Origin: Bretschneidera sinensis
Taxonomy: Eukaryota > Streptophyta > Magnoliopsida > Brassicales > Akaniaceae
Assembly: GCA_023935145.1 (NCBI GenBank)
Contig: CM043704.1
Coordinates: 95,133,873-95,197,872, forward strand
Reading direction: 5' to 3'
Length of the DNA: 64,000 nucleotides
Numbering within the stretch: position 1 is the first letter of the stretch; every line of letters starts with the position of its first letter. The position numbers and the translations under genes are program-made. Below, one piece after another: positions 21,900 through 34,019 of this stretch. The notes below the pieces were generated by a model. It ran no database searches. It was not told the DNA's origin and was given only the letters and a program-made list of their open reading frames with translations.

Positions 21900-23800
21900 T
21901 CCATAACTAATTGGAAAAAAAAAAAAAGAACACTAAATATAAGCATATATCTAAGTCATTCTTAATTCACATTCTGATTATTCCAAGAAAAAAAAAAAGG
22001 AGAAAACTAAAGCACCTTACTTTGAGTTATAATTATAATAGAAAATCAAATTAACCTTGATTACTTTCGTCAAAAGATATGATTTAAGTATAAATTTATA
22101 TATATCAACAGGTAAGAACATAAGTATATTTATTTTAATATGGGTTCTTTTTTTTAAACCTCAAATAAAATTTGTTCTGGGTTCTTTGAGAAGATTACTA
22201 ATTAAGAACAACTGCGAAATTATGTATGAGCAACTGCGCAAGTATTAATATGCAATCAACGCAAAGGTGGACATTAAATTTTTCAGTGTAAATTATTCAA
22301 CTCAAAATATAAAACTATATTTCATATATAAATTAAATGCAACTCAATTTTGAAAATTAATTGCTGAAAAAATCTAGATTTATGCATTTAATGTACCTGA
22401 TTATGTACTTACGAACTAAATCATTCTTAGCAAAAAAAATTAACTTATCATGTTCTCCCTAAATCTGAAATTAAAATAAACCCAAAAAGCTTATGTTTAG
22501 CATTTCGAATTCGAATTCCTCTTCCGGTTCTTTTAGTTTTTGGAGCTCTTGTTCCATTATTTTCCAAGGATCAAAAAAATTTCTTCGCCTTTAAAAAAAA
22601 TTGCAGACAAATGAGTATATATTCATTTAAATTTTGAAATTTCTATGAGAATAAGATCTTACTCAATAATATTCCTGCAAATTAACAATGAGTAATATTG
22701 ATGCGAAGTAATATTTTTCTACCAAATTCAAATAATAATGAACATTACCAAAACCAAATGAATGATGAAATTCGACCTCGGTTTGGATCAAGTAGCGATT
22801 GATGAGGCAAAGAAATTAGATTGTAAGTTAAAATTGAAAAGAAAGACTAAAGATATTAAGTGATTTTCTAGTGTGCTCTTCTCAAAGATAATATAATTGG
22901 TACAAATAAATCGAAACATATAGAGGCAAACCTGAAGTTTTAGTCTACAACAGAAATTGGACAAATGATGCTTATAGGATGATATGAGGAGATCTAGGTC
23001 TAGAGTTAGAACATATATAGGCCTATGAGAACCTCCTATGACGACACATACCATAAATGTACCACGCAATAAAATGGAAAGCTTAATGGACATTTACAGT
23101 GATTTTCATTGGACCCATGCGGTAAAACTATATTAAGTGGACCTGTGTGAGAAATGAATGTAATAGTATTGAATAATTTCTAAAAAGCAGATACAACCAG
23201 AAAATCATAAAACTAGCTTTTCAACTGTTATTAAGTAGATACCATATTTCAAAAAAAAATTCTAGACATGTTTCTATATATATGAGGTGCAGATAAGAAT
23301 TTAGTAGGATTATAGCTGGATGTTATTATTAAGTTCCTTGAGATAAGAATGAGCTTAAATGGAAAGAATTAATGGTTTGCAGATTTGGGTGATAAATATT
23401 GTGTTAGGAAATCCATATGAGTTATCTCACGTTTAAAATAAATAAAAAATAAAAATATTTTATATACGTAGTTTGGTTTCAAAATTTTAAGGTGAAATTA
23501 TTCTCAATGGTTTGATTGGAATTTTCACTGAATTGAGTGATATTGTTGATTTGAACGTTAATGCATTAAATTGAAACAGTCAAAAGCAAGTAAAATAATT
23601 TTAGAGAATAAATTCATAATTTAGATCAATTTGATATTATATTTGTTATTTTATGGTAATGGTAACTTGTTAAACTTTGAGAAGAACACACTATTATATT
23701 TATTTTAAAGTGGGTAATTCTTTGAGAAGATTAATAAAATGAACATGCTACGACAGAACCTCATCAATCGAAGCACCAACAGCCATTCCTTACCATTCAA
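21900..23800. repeat. duplicated upstream block of the long-tail IPT subtype (copy 1)
   Basis: About 21935-23190 matches about 31335-32590 closely over more than 1.2 kb, including small indels (for example gtcaaaagatatgatttaag at 22070 and 31462). It is the promoter-side flank of IPT copy c. Small frames inside have no family features. From 23490 on the sequence is the 3' flank of copy d. Confidence 0.85.
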
Positions 23801-23821
23801 CGACAGTCATTAACGGATCTC

Positions 23822-24658
23822 TCATTTTCCCTTCAAAAACACACTCACTATTTTCATTGCTGGGCTCAACACCAACTCCTCCCAAGCATTCTTGGCCTCA
23901 TTCTCAGAACTCTCAAAACCTGGGTGGCGTCCAATCTATGTAGTTTCCACCCAAGATCAGTTCTAAACCATCGGATCTTTTTAAGTTGGTTATTGATCAA
24001 GTAACATGTATTATCCTTAATGTCTTGAATACAGACATTAAGTAACTTCTTCATGTTATCGTCATTCAGTTCGTTCTCTTTTTGGAAATACAGCTCCATC
24101 TCTGGAGCCTCGATTGACTTTCGAATACCCTAAGTATAATCTGCCTCAGGAACAAACATTTCTCGGACTTCATCAACTAAGCCCGCTTCCACCATTTGAT
24201 CAACTCGTTTCTCTACGTACTTGTATAAAACTGGTAGTGATACATTCATCTATAAAAAGCAACAATCAAAATTGTCTTTGAAGTTACTCATGAGATCTTC
24301 AACAAGTACCTCGATGTACTAGTTTGATCCACCCACGATAATTGGAAGGTGTCCGTTATCGAAGTACGATTGACGGCAATCATAGCATGGTGGCAAAAGT
24401 CATGTGTCGTGAAATCCACATGAGGCTCAAGAAACCCTAGCAAATGATAGGGAACACCGCGACATTCCTCATCAGTCATTTTGTTGGTAATTATGCAAGG
24501 CCCTTGTAAAACTGAATTTTGTCAGAGTTGATGATTTTGAAAGGGAAACGAGTTGCAAGATCAATGAAGAGCTTGGATTTTCCGGTGCCGATCGTGCCCA
24601 TTATGAACACAATCTTCTTCTTGTTCTTGTTATCTTGGGCAACATTGAAGTTCCCCAT
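23822..24658 (-). pseudogene. IPT copy d (decayed)
   Basis: The start MGNFNVAQDNKNKKKIVFIM is kept, but the P-loop is altered to GTIGTGKSK. A one-base deletion follows within the GLDIITNK region (about 24495), and further shifts and stops occur at about 24100-24290. The last part (24099-23866) resembles the intact copy but loses frame near VFESSG. It is a short-subtype IPT pseudogene. Confidence 0.9.
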
Positions 24659-24664
24659 GGTAAT

Positions 24665-26440
24665 ATTTTAACTACCATTATTGGTGAAGGTCACTATAAG
24701 TTGAGCTGCTCCAGCTCTAGTTTTTCATAAGCTAGCACCTCATTAAAAGTTCAACTGAATAAATATTAAAATTTAATATTTCATTTGTTAATAAATGAGG
24801 TACCAATTTGTAGTTTACTATGTACAGTACATTAAATATAAATTCAAAATGCAATCACCTTTGCCTTATAGTTGATTGCAATAAGCGTAACAAACCATAA
24901 GATTTTTTTTCAAATGATATTCCAAAAAATAAAATAGGAAGACCAATCCACTACAATGCTTGAATCAATAGAAATTCATCTAAACAAAAACTAACAATTT
25001 AAATATTTTAAATTTAAACAAAGTTTCTAGGTAAATAAAACTTCTTCTACAAAATGTACAATATTTAACATATAATGGCTTATTTTATAACTCTTTGAAG
25101 AAAATTAGTTAGGTAAATATTAAAAATTGTAAAGCTCGATTCGAAAAAGAAAAAAAAATCCACTACAATGCTTAAAAAATTCCATGTTTACCTTCTTAAC
25201 GTTAAAAATTGATTTACTTTTCACGGGATTAAACGAACTCTGAGATTATAGTGGAGTAACAAACAAAAATAAGGAGTAACAAACAAATTTAAAAATGTTA
25301 ATGTCACAAGATCATAAGATCAATCCTAAGTATATAAGGGAAAGTTGTTTGTGACAAAAAAAAAACTCTGAGATTATATATACTAGCATCTCAACACGCG
25401 TTAACGTGCGTGTTGATCTGCTCTTCTATAAGATTAAACGAAATATAAGATTAACAAAATAAAAAATAATAAACATACTTTTAAACTTATAATCATACGT
25501 GTGCACATCTTAAACAGCATCGCTAGGATATCTTCTTCTACAATTTTGCATCATATTTGGGTTCGTAAAACGCAGAGAAATATACTATTAATTATACATA
25601 TAAATGTGGTTATTTGTGTCTATTGCAGCAAATACTTAAGAATATAATTAGTTTATAACCATACATACATGGAGAAATGCTCTAACAGTACCTAAAACAC
25701 TACTGCTATCAAAACAGGACTGGACCAATTAATTACCAATACTACAGATGAAGTGGAAGGAGGCTAGAGTACCAATTAATTCGACCTAAACATAATATAT
25801 TGGTATGTGTACTTGATTAATTAAAGCATCTTGATCGATTTTCTCTTTTTTAGATTTGGTAAACTTGGTCGTGGATTCATAAATTTTTCGGATTAATTGA
25901 AACACATGTAACAACAAAATCAATATCCGTTGACACAATAAAAGATTATCAAGGGTTGGAATAGTAATTTTTTTGATTATATCATATATGTGTATATATA
26001 AACACACATTAATATATGGTCACGACCATTTTACCTAGTTATATAATCCTTAATTGGATTGAGAGAAATGGAGGTATCCCTTCTTTTCCTTTTCCTCTAT
26101 TTTCTCTTAATCCAAACGCGTCATAAACCTTAAATCGTAAACCCTAATATATTGCAGTAAATTTTTGTCTAAATCTTATTTTTGCATGCGCAATTGAATC
26201 TTCCCCAAGTAGCAATATTTGACAAGACCAACTTACAAGTTTTATCTTAATCTTTTTAATATAATTAATCATTCAAGAAATTTATTATTACTATTCTTCT
26301 CTTCTAAGAAAATATTGATCCATCTTCAGAGCACTCATAGGCATAGCCCATTGAATTCCACAAATACAAACCATGCGTTCTGCTAAGATCAAACATTAAT
26401 CTCGATCCTCATTCAAGTTCTTCTCTTCTACAAAATATGA
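24665..26440. other. spacer upstream of IPT copy d
   Basis: About 24665-24920 is the duplicated short-subtype upstream flank. From 24930 to 26440 I see only AT-rich, apparently unique sequence with no coding similarity. Confidence 0.45.
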
Positions 26441-26525
26441 TTAATGAAGTCAACCATAGGATCCTTCACAAGTTCCTCGACGTACGAGTTTGACCCTTTT
26501 ATGATCATCAAGATTGTTCATTATG
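26440..26525 (-). pseudogene. IPT mid-region scrap
   Basis: Words aggatccttcacaagttc and ctcgacgtacgagtttga match the IPT region encoding the conserved GGSNSYIEVLVED motif. Only about 80 bp remain. Confidence 0.55.
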
Positions 26526-26749
26526 GTCATGTTTAGTAAGTGCTTGAAACCATTTAAACCAACATACTTTAAGTTAACTTAAATAGCTTACGAAACATGG
26601 CCTATATATAATGAAGTGTTGATTTTTAGACATCCGAGATGGACACTTGAACCTGTCCAAAATGCCCACCAATAATAATTAGCAGTTGCAAATAAGTTTT
26701 TTTAACTCTTTTCTATCACTTGCATATCAACTTATATTTAGGGTTTGTT

Positions 26750-27620
26750 CAATCACTTTTGGGTGGACAAGTTGAGACTCACTCGTCAAACATTAATATT
26801 GTTATAAATAATATGGTTAATATCATGGTTAATGTAAAAGTGATGTATTGTGAAATTAAGCACAAGCAAACCCTAACGAATTGCAAGAATGTCAATGCGG
26901 AGTATGGATTTTCCAATGCCAATCACTCTAATGATTTAAGCATATATTGCTTTAGCAAGATTTTGCAAAGGACTGAATAATATTGTGTATTTTAGCTTGC
27001 ACTGAATTTTAAAATTAATAATATTATTCCTATTGATTAACTTAGTTTTTTTTTTTTTTTTCCTCAAAGGTTGAAAAATCTATACTGTTAATAAAGTTGA
27101 TGTCCACCCTTTAAGATGTCCGATAAACCCCTACTTAAATATAGTTTTAATATTCTTAAATAAGGTTATATATGCAACCCTACTCCAACTACATGTATCT
27201 TTCTCCCATGGTTTTCTCTTTCACTATCTCACTCAAACTTATTTTCTCCACTCTCCTTATCTCTCTTATATTCAACTCATGTTGATTTTCTTTATTTCTC
27301 TTTATCTTCTCCGCATTTTCAATTATTCTTATTTCTTTTTTGTTATTCTAACTGGATTGTTCTTCTCTTAAGATTTCTTTACAGGTTTGGTTTTCTAATA
27401 GAGAATATGTGAACATTATTTTTGACATACTTATCGACAAGAAGATAAAAGAGTAGACACGTGTTAAGATGTTAGTATTATTAAAACATCAAAGAAGATG
27501 CAGACTTACAACAGTAAATTAACCACACCAGAACAGAACATAAAAAAAGGCCCAACTGACTAAACTAGGCCTAACACATGACTAACAAAGAAGCTAATTA
27601 AGCCACAACAAGCAATATCC
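26750..27620. repeat. duplicated 3' flank of the long-tail IPT subtype
   Basis: About 26760-27050 matches 20400-20680 and about 27470-27620 matches 20690-20820, so it is the 3' flank of IPT copy e. An IPT P-loop scrap sits at about 26878-26940. A block of about 400 bp (about 27065-27470) has no counterpart near copy c and looks like an insertion or a deletion in the other copy. Confidence 0.7.
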
Positions 27621-27626
27621 AGCCCT

Positions 27627-28334
27627 TCAATCTCCAACAGCCAATTGTTTATCTCCCTTCAGATCATTTTGATCATCAATCTTCAGATTCTTCAGATCAT
27701 TTTGAACATCGATCTTCAGATTCTTCAGATCATCTTTTTTCAAAAACTCACCTACTATTTTCATTGCTGGGTTTAACACAGACACCTCCCAAGCAAGCTC
27801 AGCATCACTTCCAGAACACTCGAACACAGGAGTTACATCGATTCAATGCATCTCCCAACCGTACTTGCATATCAACCGTTGGATCTCCCCCATCTGGCTA
27901 TCAACCAGCTTACATTTCAATACATGAACGAAGTAATTTCTTCTTGTTCTCATCATCTAATTGATCCGTCTCTTATGAAAATAGGGCTTCAGCTCTATTA
28001 CTCCAACCGGCGGTCGAACACCCCAATCTCCGTTATAGTTTTCTAGAGATACAGGTTCTGGATGGGGCGTTCTTCCTCAGGAACGCTCCATATTTCTCGG
28101 GCCTCATCAATTAGACCTACATCCACCATCTTATCAATCCGTTTTCATATGTAATCGTACAAAATTGGTCATGATACATCTATCAAGATTAAGCAACAAT
28201 CGAATTTTTTTTAAAAATCCATTTTGGGATTCTCCACAAGATACTTATGATAGAATCTGTTCCAAGTCTCACAATGAGTGGGATGAGTCCACTCTCGAGA
28301 GTATTTTCAATGGGACACATCAGAAATTCGCATA
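27627..28334 (-). pseudogene. IPT copy e: 3' part of a long-tail copy, truncated
   Basis: Matches IPT copy c from its centre to the end, including the PEEERP region and a shortened 11-residue repeat tail (KNLKIDVQNDLKNLKIDDQN). Frames are broken by several small indels. Similarity stops near 28334 at the word cagaaattcgcataa; the missing 5' third of the gene and its upstream flank reappear only at about 31335, after a 3-kb module with IPT copy f. Confidence 0.88.
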
Positions 28335-28850
28335 ATTTAGTAATAGATTATTCTTTCACTTTTTTCACTACAATGATTATGAATGTCATACCTAGAGTAA
28401 TAGCAGTCAATAGTGGTAACTGAGATTACCACTTCGCAATATAACGGTTGGTACATCGTATTGCGTCTGCTATTTAAAACTCCGAGTGTTACATTATTAA
28501 TTTCAATATTATCATGATAAATTTTGACAATCGTAATAGATGATTAACTTTTTCAAAAAAGAATTTGCAGCGAAATTCATAGGAAATTTTTTAATATTGT
28601 AAGAGAACAGTACAACTCAGCTACCATCCTCAACAGAATAGCAAGAAACTATTAGCTAAATCCCAAAGATAAACAAAGCAAGCATTAAAAACCATATAAG
28701 GCTTTAGTGAAGATTCAGATATGCACCCTCTAAACATTATCTTCCGAAGCATTATAGCACCACCTCACCCTCGAAATGACAACAGAACCTCATCAATAGA
28801 AGCACCAACAGCCACACCTACCACTCAAAGATACAGTCATTAACGGATCC
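28335..28850. other. 3' flank of IPT copy f
   Basis: Start of the module that interrupts IPT copy e. It matches the flanks at 12900-13320 and 18000-18530. No coding sequence. Confidence 0.65.
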
Positions 28851-28851
28851 C

Positions 28852-29691
28852 TCATTTTCCCTTCAAAAACACACTCACTATTTTCATTGCTGGGCTCAAC
28901 ACCAACTCGTTCCAAGCATTCTTGGCCTCATTCCCAGAACTCTCAAACACCTGGGTGGCGTCCAATCTATGCAGTTTCCACCCAAGATGAGTTCTCAACC
29001 GTCGGATCTTCTTCAGTTGGTTATTGATCAAGTTACATGTATTATCCTTAATGTCTTGAATACAGACATTAAGTAACTTCTTCCTGCTATCATCGTTCAG
29101 TTCATTCTCTTTCTGGAAATACGGCTCCATCTCTGGAGCTCCGATTGACCTTCGAATGCCCCGAGTATAATCTGCCCCAGGAACAAACATTCCTCGGACT
29201 TCATCAACTAAACCCGCTTCCACCATTTGATCAACTCGTTTCGCTACGTATTTGTATAAAACTGGTAGTGATACATCCATCCACAAAAAGCAACAATCAA
29301 AATTATCTTTGACCTTAATCATGGGATCTTCGACAAGTACTTCGATGTACGAGTTTGATCCCCCCACGATGATTGGAAGGTGTCCGTTATCAAAAATACG
29401 ATTGATAGCAATCATAGCATGGTGGCAAAAGTCATGTGTTGTGAAATCCACATCAGACTCAAGAAACCCTAGCAAATGATGGGGAACACCATGACGCTCC
29501 TTATCAGTCATTTTGTTGGTAATTATGTCAAGGCCCTTGTAGAACTGCATTTTGTCAGAGTTGATGACTTCGAAAGGGAAACGAGTTGCAAGATCAATGG
29601 AGAGCTTAGATTTTCCAGTGCCGGTTGCGCCCATTATGAACACAATCTTCTTCTTGTTCTTGTTATCTTGAGCAACATTGAAGTTCCCCAT
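28852..29691 (-). CDS. IPT: adenylate isopentenyltransferase (cytokinin synthase), intact
   Basis: 279 codons without a break. Plant adenylate IPTs transfer the isopentenyl group of DMAPP to the N6 of ADP or ATP, the first step of cytokinin synthesis. Visible motifs: P-loop GATGTGKS (residues 21-28), [17 protein letters not shown] (44-60), [10 protein letters not shown] (68-77), the conserved GGSNSYIEVLVED (110-122), KRVDQMVEAGLVDEVR (151-166), GIRRSIGAPE (178-187) and the C-terminal DATQVFESSG. Length is somewhat below the roughly 300-340 of Arabidopsis ATP/ADP-IPTs, mainly at the N-terminus, and no obvious plastid transit peptide is seen, which suggests a cytosolic product. There is no zinc-finger tail as in tRNA-IPTs. 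It is intronless like adenylate IPT genes. It is the only undamaged member of the array; expression cannot be judged from sequence. Confidence 0.92.
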   Translation of the reverse strand: MGNFNVAQDNKNKKKIVFIMGATGTGKSKLSIDLATRFPFEVINSDKMQFYKGLDIITNKMTDKERHGVPHHLLGFLESDVDFTTHDFCHHAMIAINRIFDNGHLPIIVGGSNSYIEVLVEDPMIKVKDNFDCCFLWMDVSLPVLYKYVAKRVDQMVEAGLVDEVRGMFVPGADYTRGIRRSIGAPEMEPYFQKENELNDDSRKKLLNVCIQDIKDNTCNLINNQLKKIRRLRTHLGWKLHRLDATQVFESSGNEAKNAWNELVLSPAMKIVSVFLKGK

Positions 29692-29699
29692 GGTAATAT

Positions 29700-31334
29700 T
29701 TTAACTGCCATTATAGGAAAAGGTCACTATAAGTTGAGCTGCTCCAGCTCTAGTTACTCATAAGCTAGCACCTCATTAATTAAAAGTTCAACTGAATAAA
29801 TTTTAAAATTCAATATTTCATTTGTTAATTAATGAGGTAGCAGTTTAAAGTTTACTATGTACAGTACATTAAATATAAACTCAAAATACAATCACCTTTG
29901 CGATATAGTTGATTGCAATAAGCATAACAAACCATGGGATTTTTTTCAAATGATATGCCAAAAAATAAATAAATAAAAATTTTAGTAGCATTCTTAATTA
30001 AAGTTAAAATTTATTTTTTAAAGGCAAAGATTTTATTAATGATATTCAAAAAACAATACACTACAGCAAAAACACAGTTGAGAACCTCCAAATTGACTGT
30101 CGAAAAATTGCAGAAGACTAAGAAAAAAGCTGGAGAAAAACTGCAGAAAAAGAAATCATGTCCTGCTACAGAAAGCCACCAAATGTTTAAACCAAAGATA
30201 AATGTGAAATTAATTTAATATCTTTTTTTCTAACATAAATTTGAGTTTGTAAAATCACAAATATCATTAAAAACACAAAACATCCAAAACTAATAATGTT
30301 GAGGTTCACATATGAGTGTATCACACATTAAAAAGAAAGTAGATATTTGACAAATATATATAGGATAATGGAACCAAAATCATTAGTTTAAACTTTTTGA
30401 TTCATGTGGTATTCAACGTTATATGTATGGACTTAATTTCTTCTTAACTTGGATCATCGTACCTAAAGATTTTGCAAAACCCAATCATAATAAACTAGAT
30501 TTAACAAGTGATATTAATGCGAAGTTATACATGTCTACTAAACTCGATCAACAATGTTTGACTTTAGATCGATATTCAGCTAAGAGAGCAATTCAAGAAA
30601 AAGAATGAGAATTGTTAAAGAAGTAAAGCATCATATGGGAGAATGATCAATCACCTCGATCGATTTGGTGTATTCTACAGAACAAGCAGGATTTTGATAC
30701 CAGGATGCGTGAAAGCTCTAATGGAGATGAAAGTTGTAGAGGGAAGACAAGTATATATAATAGTCTCTCACCTCTATTCAAAACTCACAACAATAAATGC
30801 TTTGAGCAACAAAAGGAATTTTTTTAAGGAGAATCCACAATTTTAGATTTTACCATACAATAAATTAAAAAGGTAGATTATGATAGATTTGCTAATCTTT
30901 TTTTACAGGTAAGGGAATTTTGGGTCCAAATCTTGGTTAATCTTCAAAAAGCATTAACAATCCCCTATTTTTAACTATGCAATCTTCATGAAATCTTTCC
31001 CCGTTGTTGTTCCTTCGTGCATTTATCATCTAATTAAATGAATGTACGAATTTGAAGGTCTTTTACTCTATTCATTGTCTGTCCTGGGAAATATTTGCTT
31101 TAACATCAAAATAACCAAACTTTTCAACATTCACCTTCATCTATATGATTTTTATAGTTTGCATTGCCTATGTCTTTATAGATCCTTCGTTTGTTACAGG
31201 GTAAATGGAGTGCATTCTTGCTAAAGAGATCTATGGCAAAATTTTGGTGGTCGTAGAAAGTGATTTGGGTTTTACCACTTTTACATCAGTAAGTATAGTA
31301 ATTCATGTTGTATCTGATCATTTTTTTCTTCCTT
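29700..31334. other. upstream flank of IPT copy f
   Basis: About 29700-30290 is shared with copies a and b. The rest up to about 31334 appears unique, with small frames (30423-30608, 30643-30846, 31042-31224) that lack family features. The promoter of the intact IPT must lie here, but I cannot point to a convincing TATA box. Confidence 0.5.
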
Positions 31335-32590
31335 AATATAAGTAGCTAAGTCATCCTTAATTTAGATTCTGATTATTCCAGGAAAAAAAAAGAGAAAACT
31401 AAAGCACCTTAATTTGAGTTATAATTAAAATAGAAAATCAAATTAACCTTGATTACTTTCGTCAAAAGATATGATTTAAGTATAAATTTATATATATCAA
31501 CAGGCAAGAACATAAATATATTTATTTTAATCTGGGTTCTTTTTTTAAAACCTCAAATAAAATTTATCCTGGGTTCTTTGAGAAGATTACTAATTAAGAA
31601 CAACTGCCAAATTATGTATGAACACAAAGGTTGACATTAAATTTTTCAGCGTAAATTATTCAACTCAAAAGATAAAACTATATTTCATATATAAATTGAA
31701 TGCAACTCAATTTTGAAAATTAATTTCTGAAAAAATCTAGATTTATGCATTTAATGTACCTGATTATGTACTTACGAACTAAATTATTTTTAGCAAAAAA
31801 ATTAATTTATTGTGTTCTCCCTAAATCTGAAATTAAAATAAACCCAAAAATAAAATTAAGAACGGATAGTTGATCAATTATTACCCGCTTATGTTTGGCA
31901 TTTCAAATTCAAATTCCTCTTCCGGTTCTTTTAGTTTTTGAAGCTCTTGTTCCATTATTTTCCAAGGATAAAAAAATTTTCTTCGCCTTTAAAAAAAAAT
32001 GGCAGACGAATGAGTATATATTCATTTAAATTTTGAAATTTCTATGAGAATAAGATCTTACTCAATAATATTCCTGCAAATTAACAATGAGTAATATTGA
32101 TGTGAAGTAATATTTTTCTACCAAATTCAAATAATAATGAACATTACCAAAACCAAAATGAATGATGAAATTCGACCTCAGCTTGGATCAAGTAGCGATT
32201 GATGAGGCAAAGAAATTAGATTGGAAGTTAAAATTGAAACGAGGTATTAAGTGGTTTTCTAGTGTACTCTTCTGAAAGAAAATATAATTGCTACAAGTAA
32301 ATCGAAACTTATAGAGACAAACCTGAAGTTTTAGTCTACAACAGAAATTGGACAAATGATGCTTATAGGATGATATGAGAAGCGATCTAGGTCTAGAGTT
32401 AGAACATATATAGGCCTATGAGAACCTCCTATGACGACACATACCATAAATATGTACCATGCATTAAAATGGAAAGCTTAATAGACATTTATAGTGATTT
32501 TCATTGAACCCATGTGAAAAAACTATATTAAGTGGACCTGTGTGAGAAATGAATGTAATAATATATTGAATCATTTCTAAAAAGCAGATA
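31335..32590. repeat. duplicated upstream block of the long-tail IPT subtype (copy 2)
   Basis: Near-identical to about 21935-23190. It is the orphaned promoter-side flank of IPT copy e, now 3 kb away from that gene's remains. Confidence 0.88.
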
Positions 32591-33130
32591 CCTCCAATAT
32601 CCAACTCACTCATCCATCAGATGTATTAGCCATTAGCCAACAGGGGCGCGATAGTACCGTCAGAAATTTTTGCAATTCTCATTTTTGAAATAATTCATTA
32701 GAGGTCATGGTTTTTTTAAATAGTCAATTATATAGAATTGTGAAAATACTTACAAGAAAGGACTAGACAGGCCATTGGCCAGGCTTCATAAACAATATAT
32801 GGATAGAATCCGCTTTAAGCTACAAACCCGCAATCAAAAAACAATGAGCAATTACTAGTTACCAGACTTCAACTCGGCTCGAAAATCTATAGATTTAGCA
32901 AGAAAATCATCCATTTTATTACACTCTTTACGAATGGAGAAATTCTTGTTTGCACTATGGTGAAACTTTACTGATAATTTTAAAAAAATTTATTGATAAC
33001 ATGCGTAATACTTAATTAACGTTATCAATAAAGTTTTCAAAAATTATCAATCAAGTTTTGTCTAATACAAAACAAAGTTTTACACCTGACACAGATAAAA
33101 ATCTCTCAAACAGAAAATACATGACTGACA
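32591..33130. other. AT-rich spacer
   Basis: No gene or repeat recognised between the end of the IPT block and the plastid-derived fragment. Confidence 0.4.
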
Positions 33131-33137
33131 TTCCTTA

Positions 33138-33306
33138 AAGTGTTGGGTTAAGTCCCGCTATGAGCGCAACCCTCATATTTGGTTGCCACTGTTGAGTTTA
33201 AAACTCTAAGCAGCCGATAATAAGCCCGAGGAAAGTAAGGATGATGTCAAGTCTTCATGCCCCTTGTGCCGTGGGCGACACACATGCTACAATGGCTGGA
33301 ACAAAC
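33138..33306 (+). pseudogene. plastid 16S rRNA fragment in nuclear DNA (NUPT)
   Basis: tgttgggttaagtcccgc, gagcgcaaccctcat, gatgatgtcaagtc, catgccccttgtgcc and gggcgacacacatgctacaa are the conserved 3' third of bacterial-type 16S rRNA; the ggttgccactgttgagttt part fits the plastid form rather than the mitochondrial one. Many differences from the canonical sequence are C-to-T or G-to-A at CG sites (gacgtc to gatgtc, cacgtg to cacatg), as expected of a methylated nuclear copy. It is a decayed plastid insertion, not a working rRNA gene. Confidence 0.9.
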
Positions 33307-33339
33307 TACCCTTTATTTGAGGAACTAACTAAACACGTA

Positions 33340-34015
33340 AAAGAATTAAGCGCATGTGTGACTTTAATTAATTATGCTCAATAGATATACCTTTTGAGTA
33401 TGAGTGCGGGTGAGACAAAATATAATTACAGTCAGACTTCAAGTCTCTCTGCTAAATGAACTCCAGATTTAACAAGAGTCAACCATTCCATTACATTATC
33501 TAAGAGCGTGTGTATTCCTCACTTTATTTATTAAACTGATCATTAGACATAAAATAGATCAAATTAAGCACATGCATGTCATATATGTGTCACCCTTATA
33601 AGACTCAATTAGATATCATTTTGAGTAACGGAGTGACGGTGAGACAATGAATAATTACTACCAAACTTCAAATCCCTCTACTACAGCAACTTCATATTTA
33701 GCAAGAATTTCATTACATTCTCTAATTAGAACGTGTACTTATTTGTGAAACTGGTCATTAGACATGCAATAAAATTATAAGTCTCACGTGTTATATATGC
33801 ACGATTCTCATTATTCTCAATTGAATATCCTTTTTAAAAATGGGAGTGAGGGTGTGACACATTCTATTGTCATTCACTCATAAGACAATGAATATTCTTT
33901 TTTAGTTACACAATAGAATTAAGCGCTTGTTATATTTGTGATCCTATTAATATGCTCAATTGAAAATTCTTTTGAGTAACGGTGTAAGGTAAAACAAAGA
34001 ATAATTACTGGAAGC
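33340..34015. repeat. degenerate tandem repeat, about four units
   Basis: Units starting near 33345, 33555, 33760 and 33910 share the order attaagcgcatgt, then gctcaattga, cttttgagtaacgg, gtgagacaa and aataattac, with a period of about 150-210 bp and many differences. It begins directly after the plastid fragment. No coding. Confidence 0.7.
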
Positions 34016-34019
34016 AGCA

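Noticed and set aside
33138..33306. Working rRNA gene
   Set aside because: Only about 170 bp of 16S remain, many conserved positions are changed, and no 23S or tRNA neighbours are present.
33340..34015. CRISPR-like array
   Set aside because: Units are long, diverged and of uneven period in a plant nuclear context; there is no constant repeat with unique spacers.
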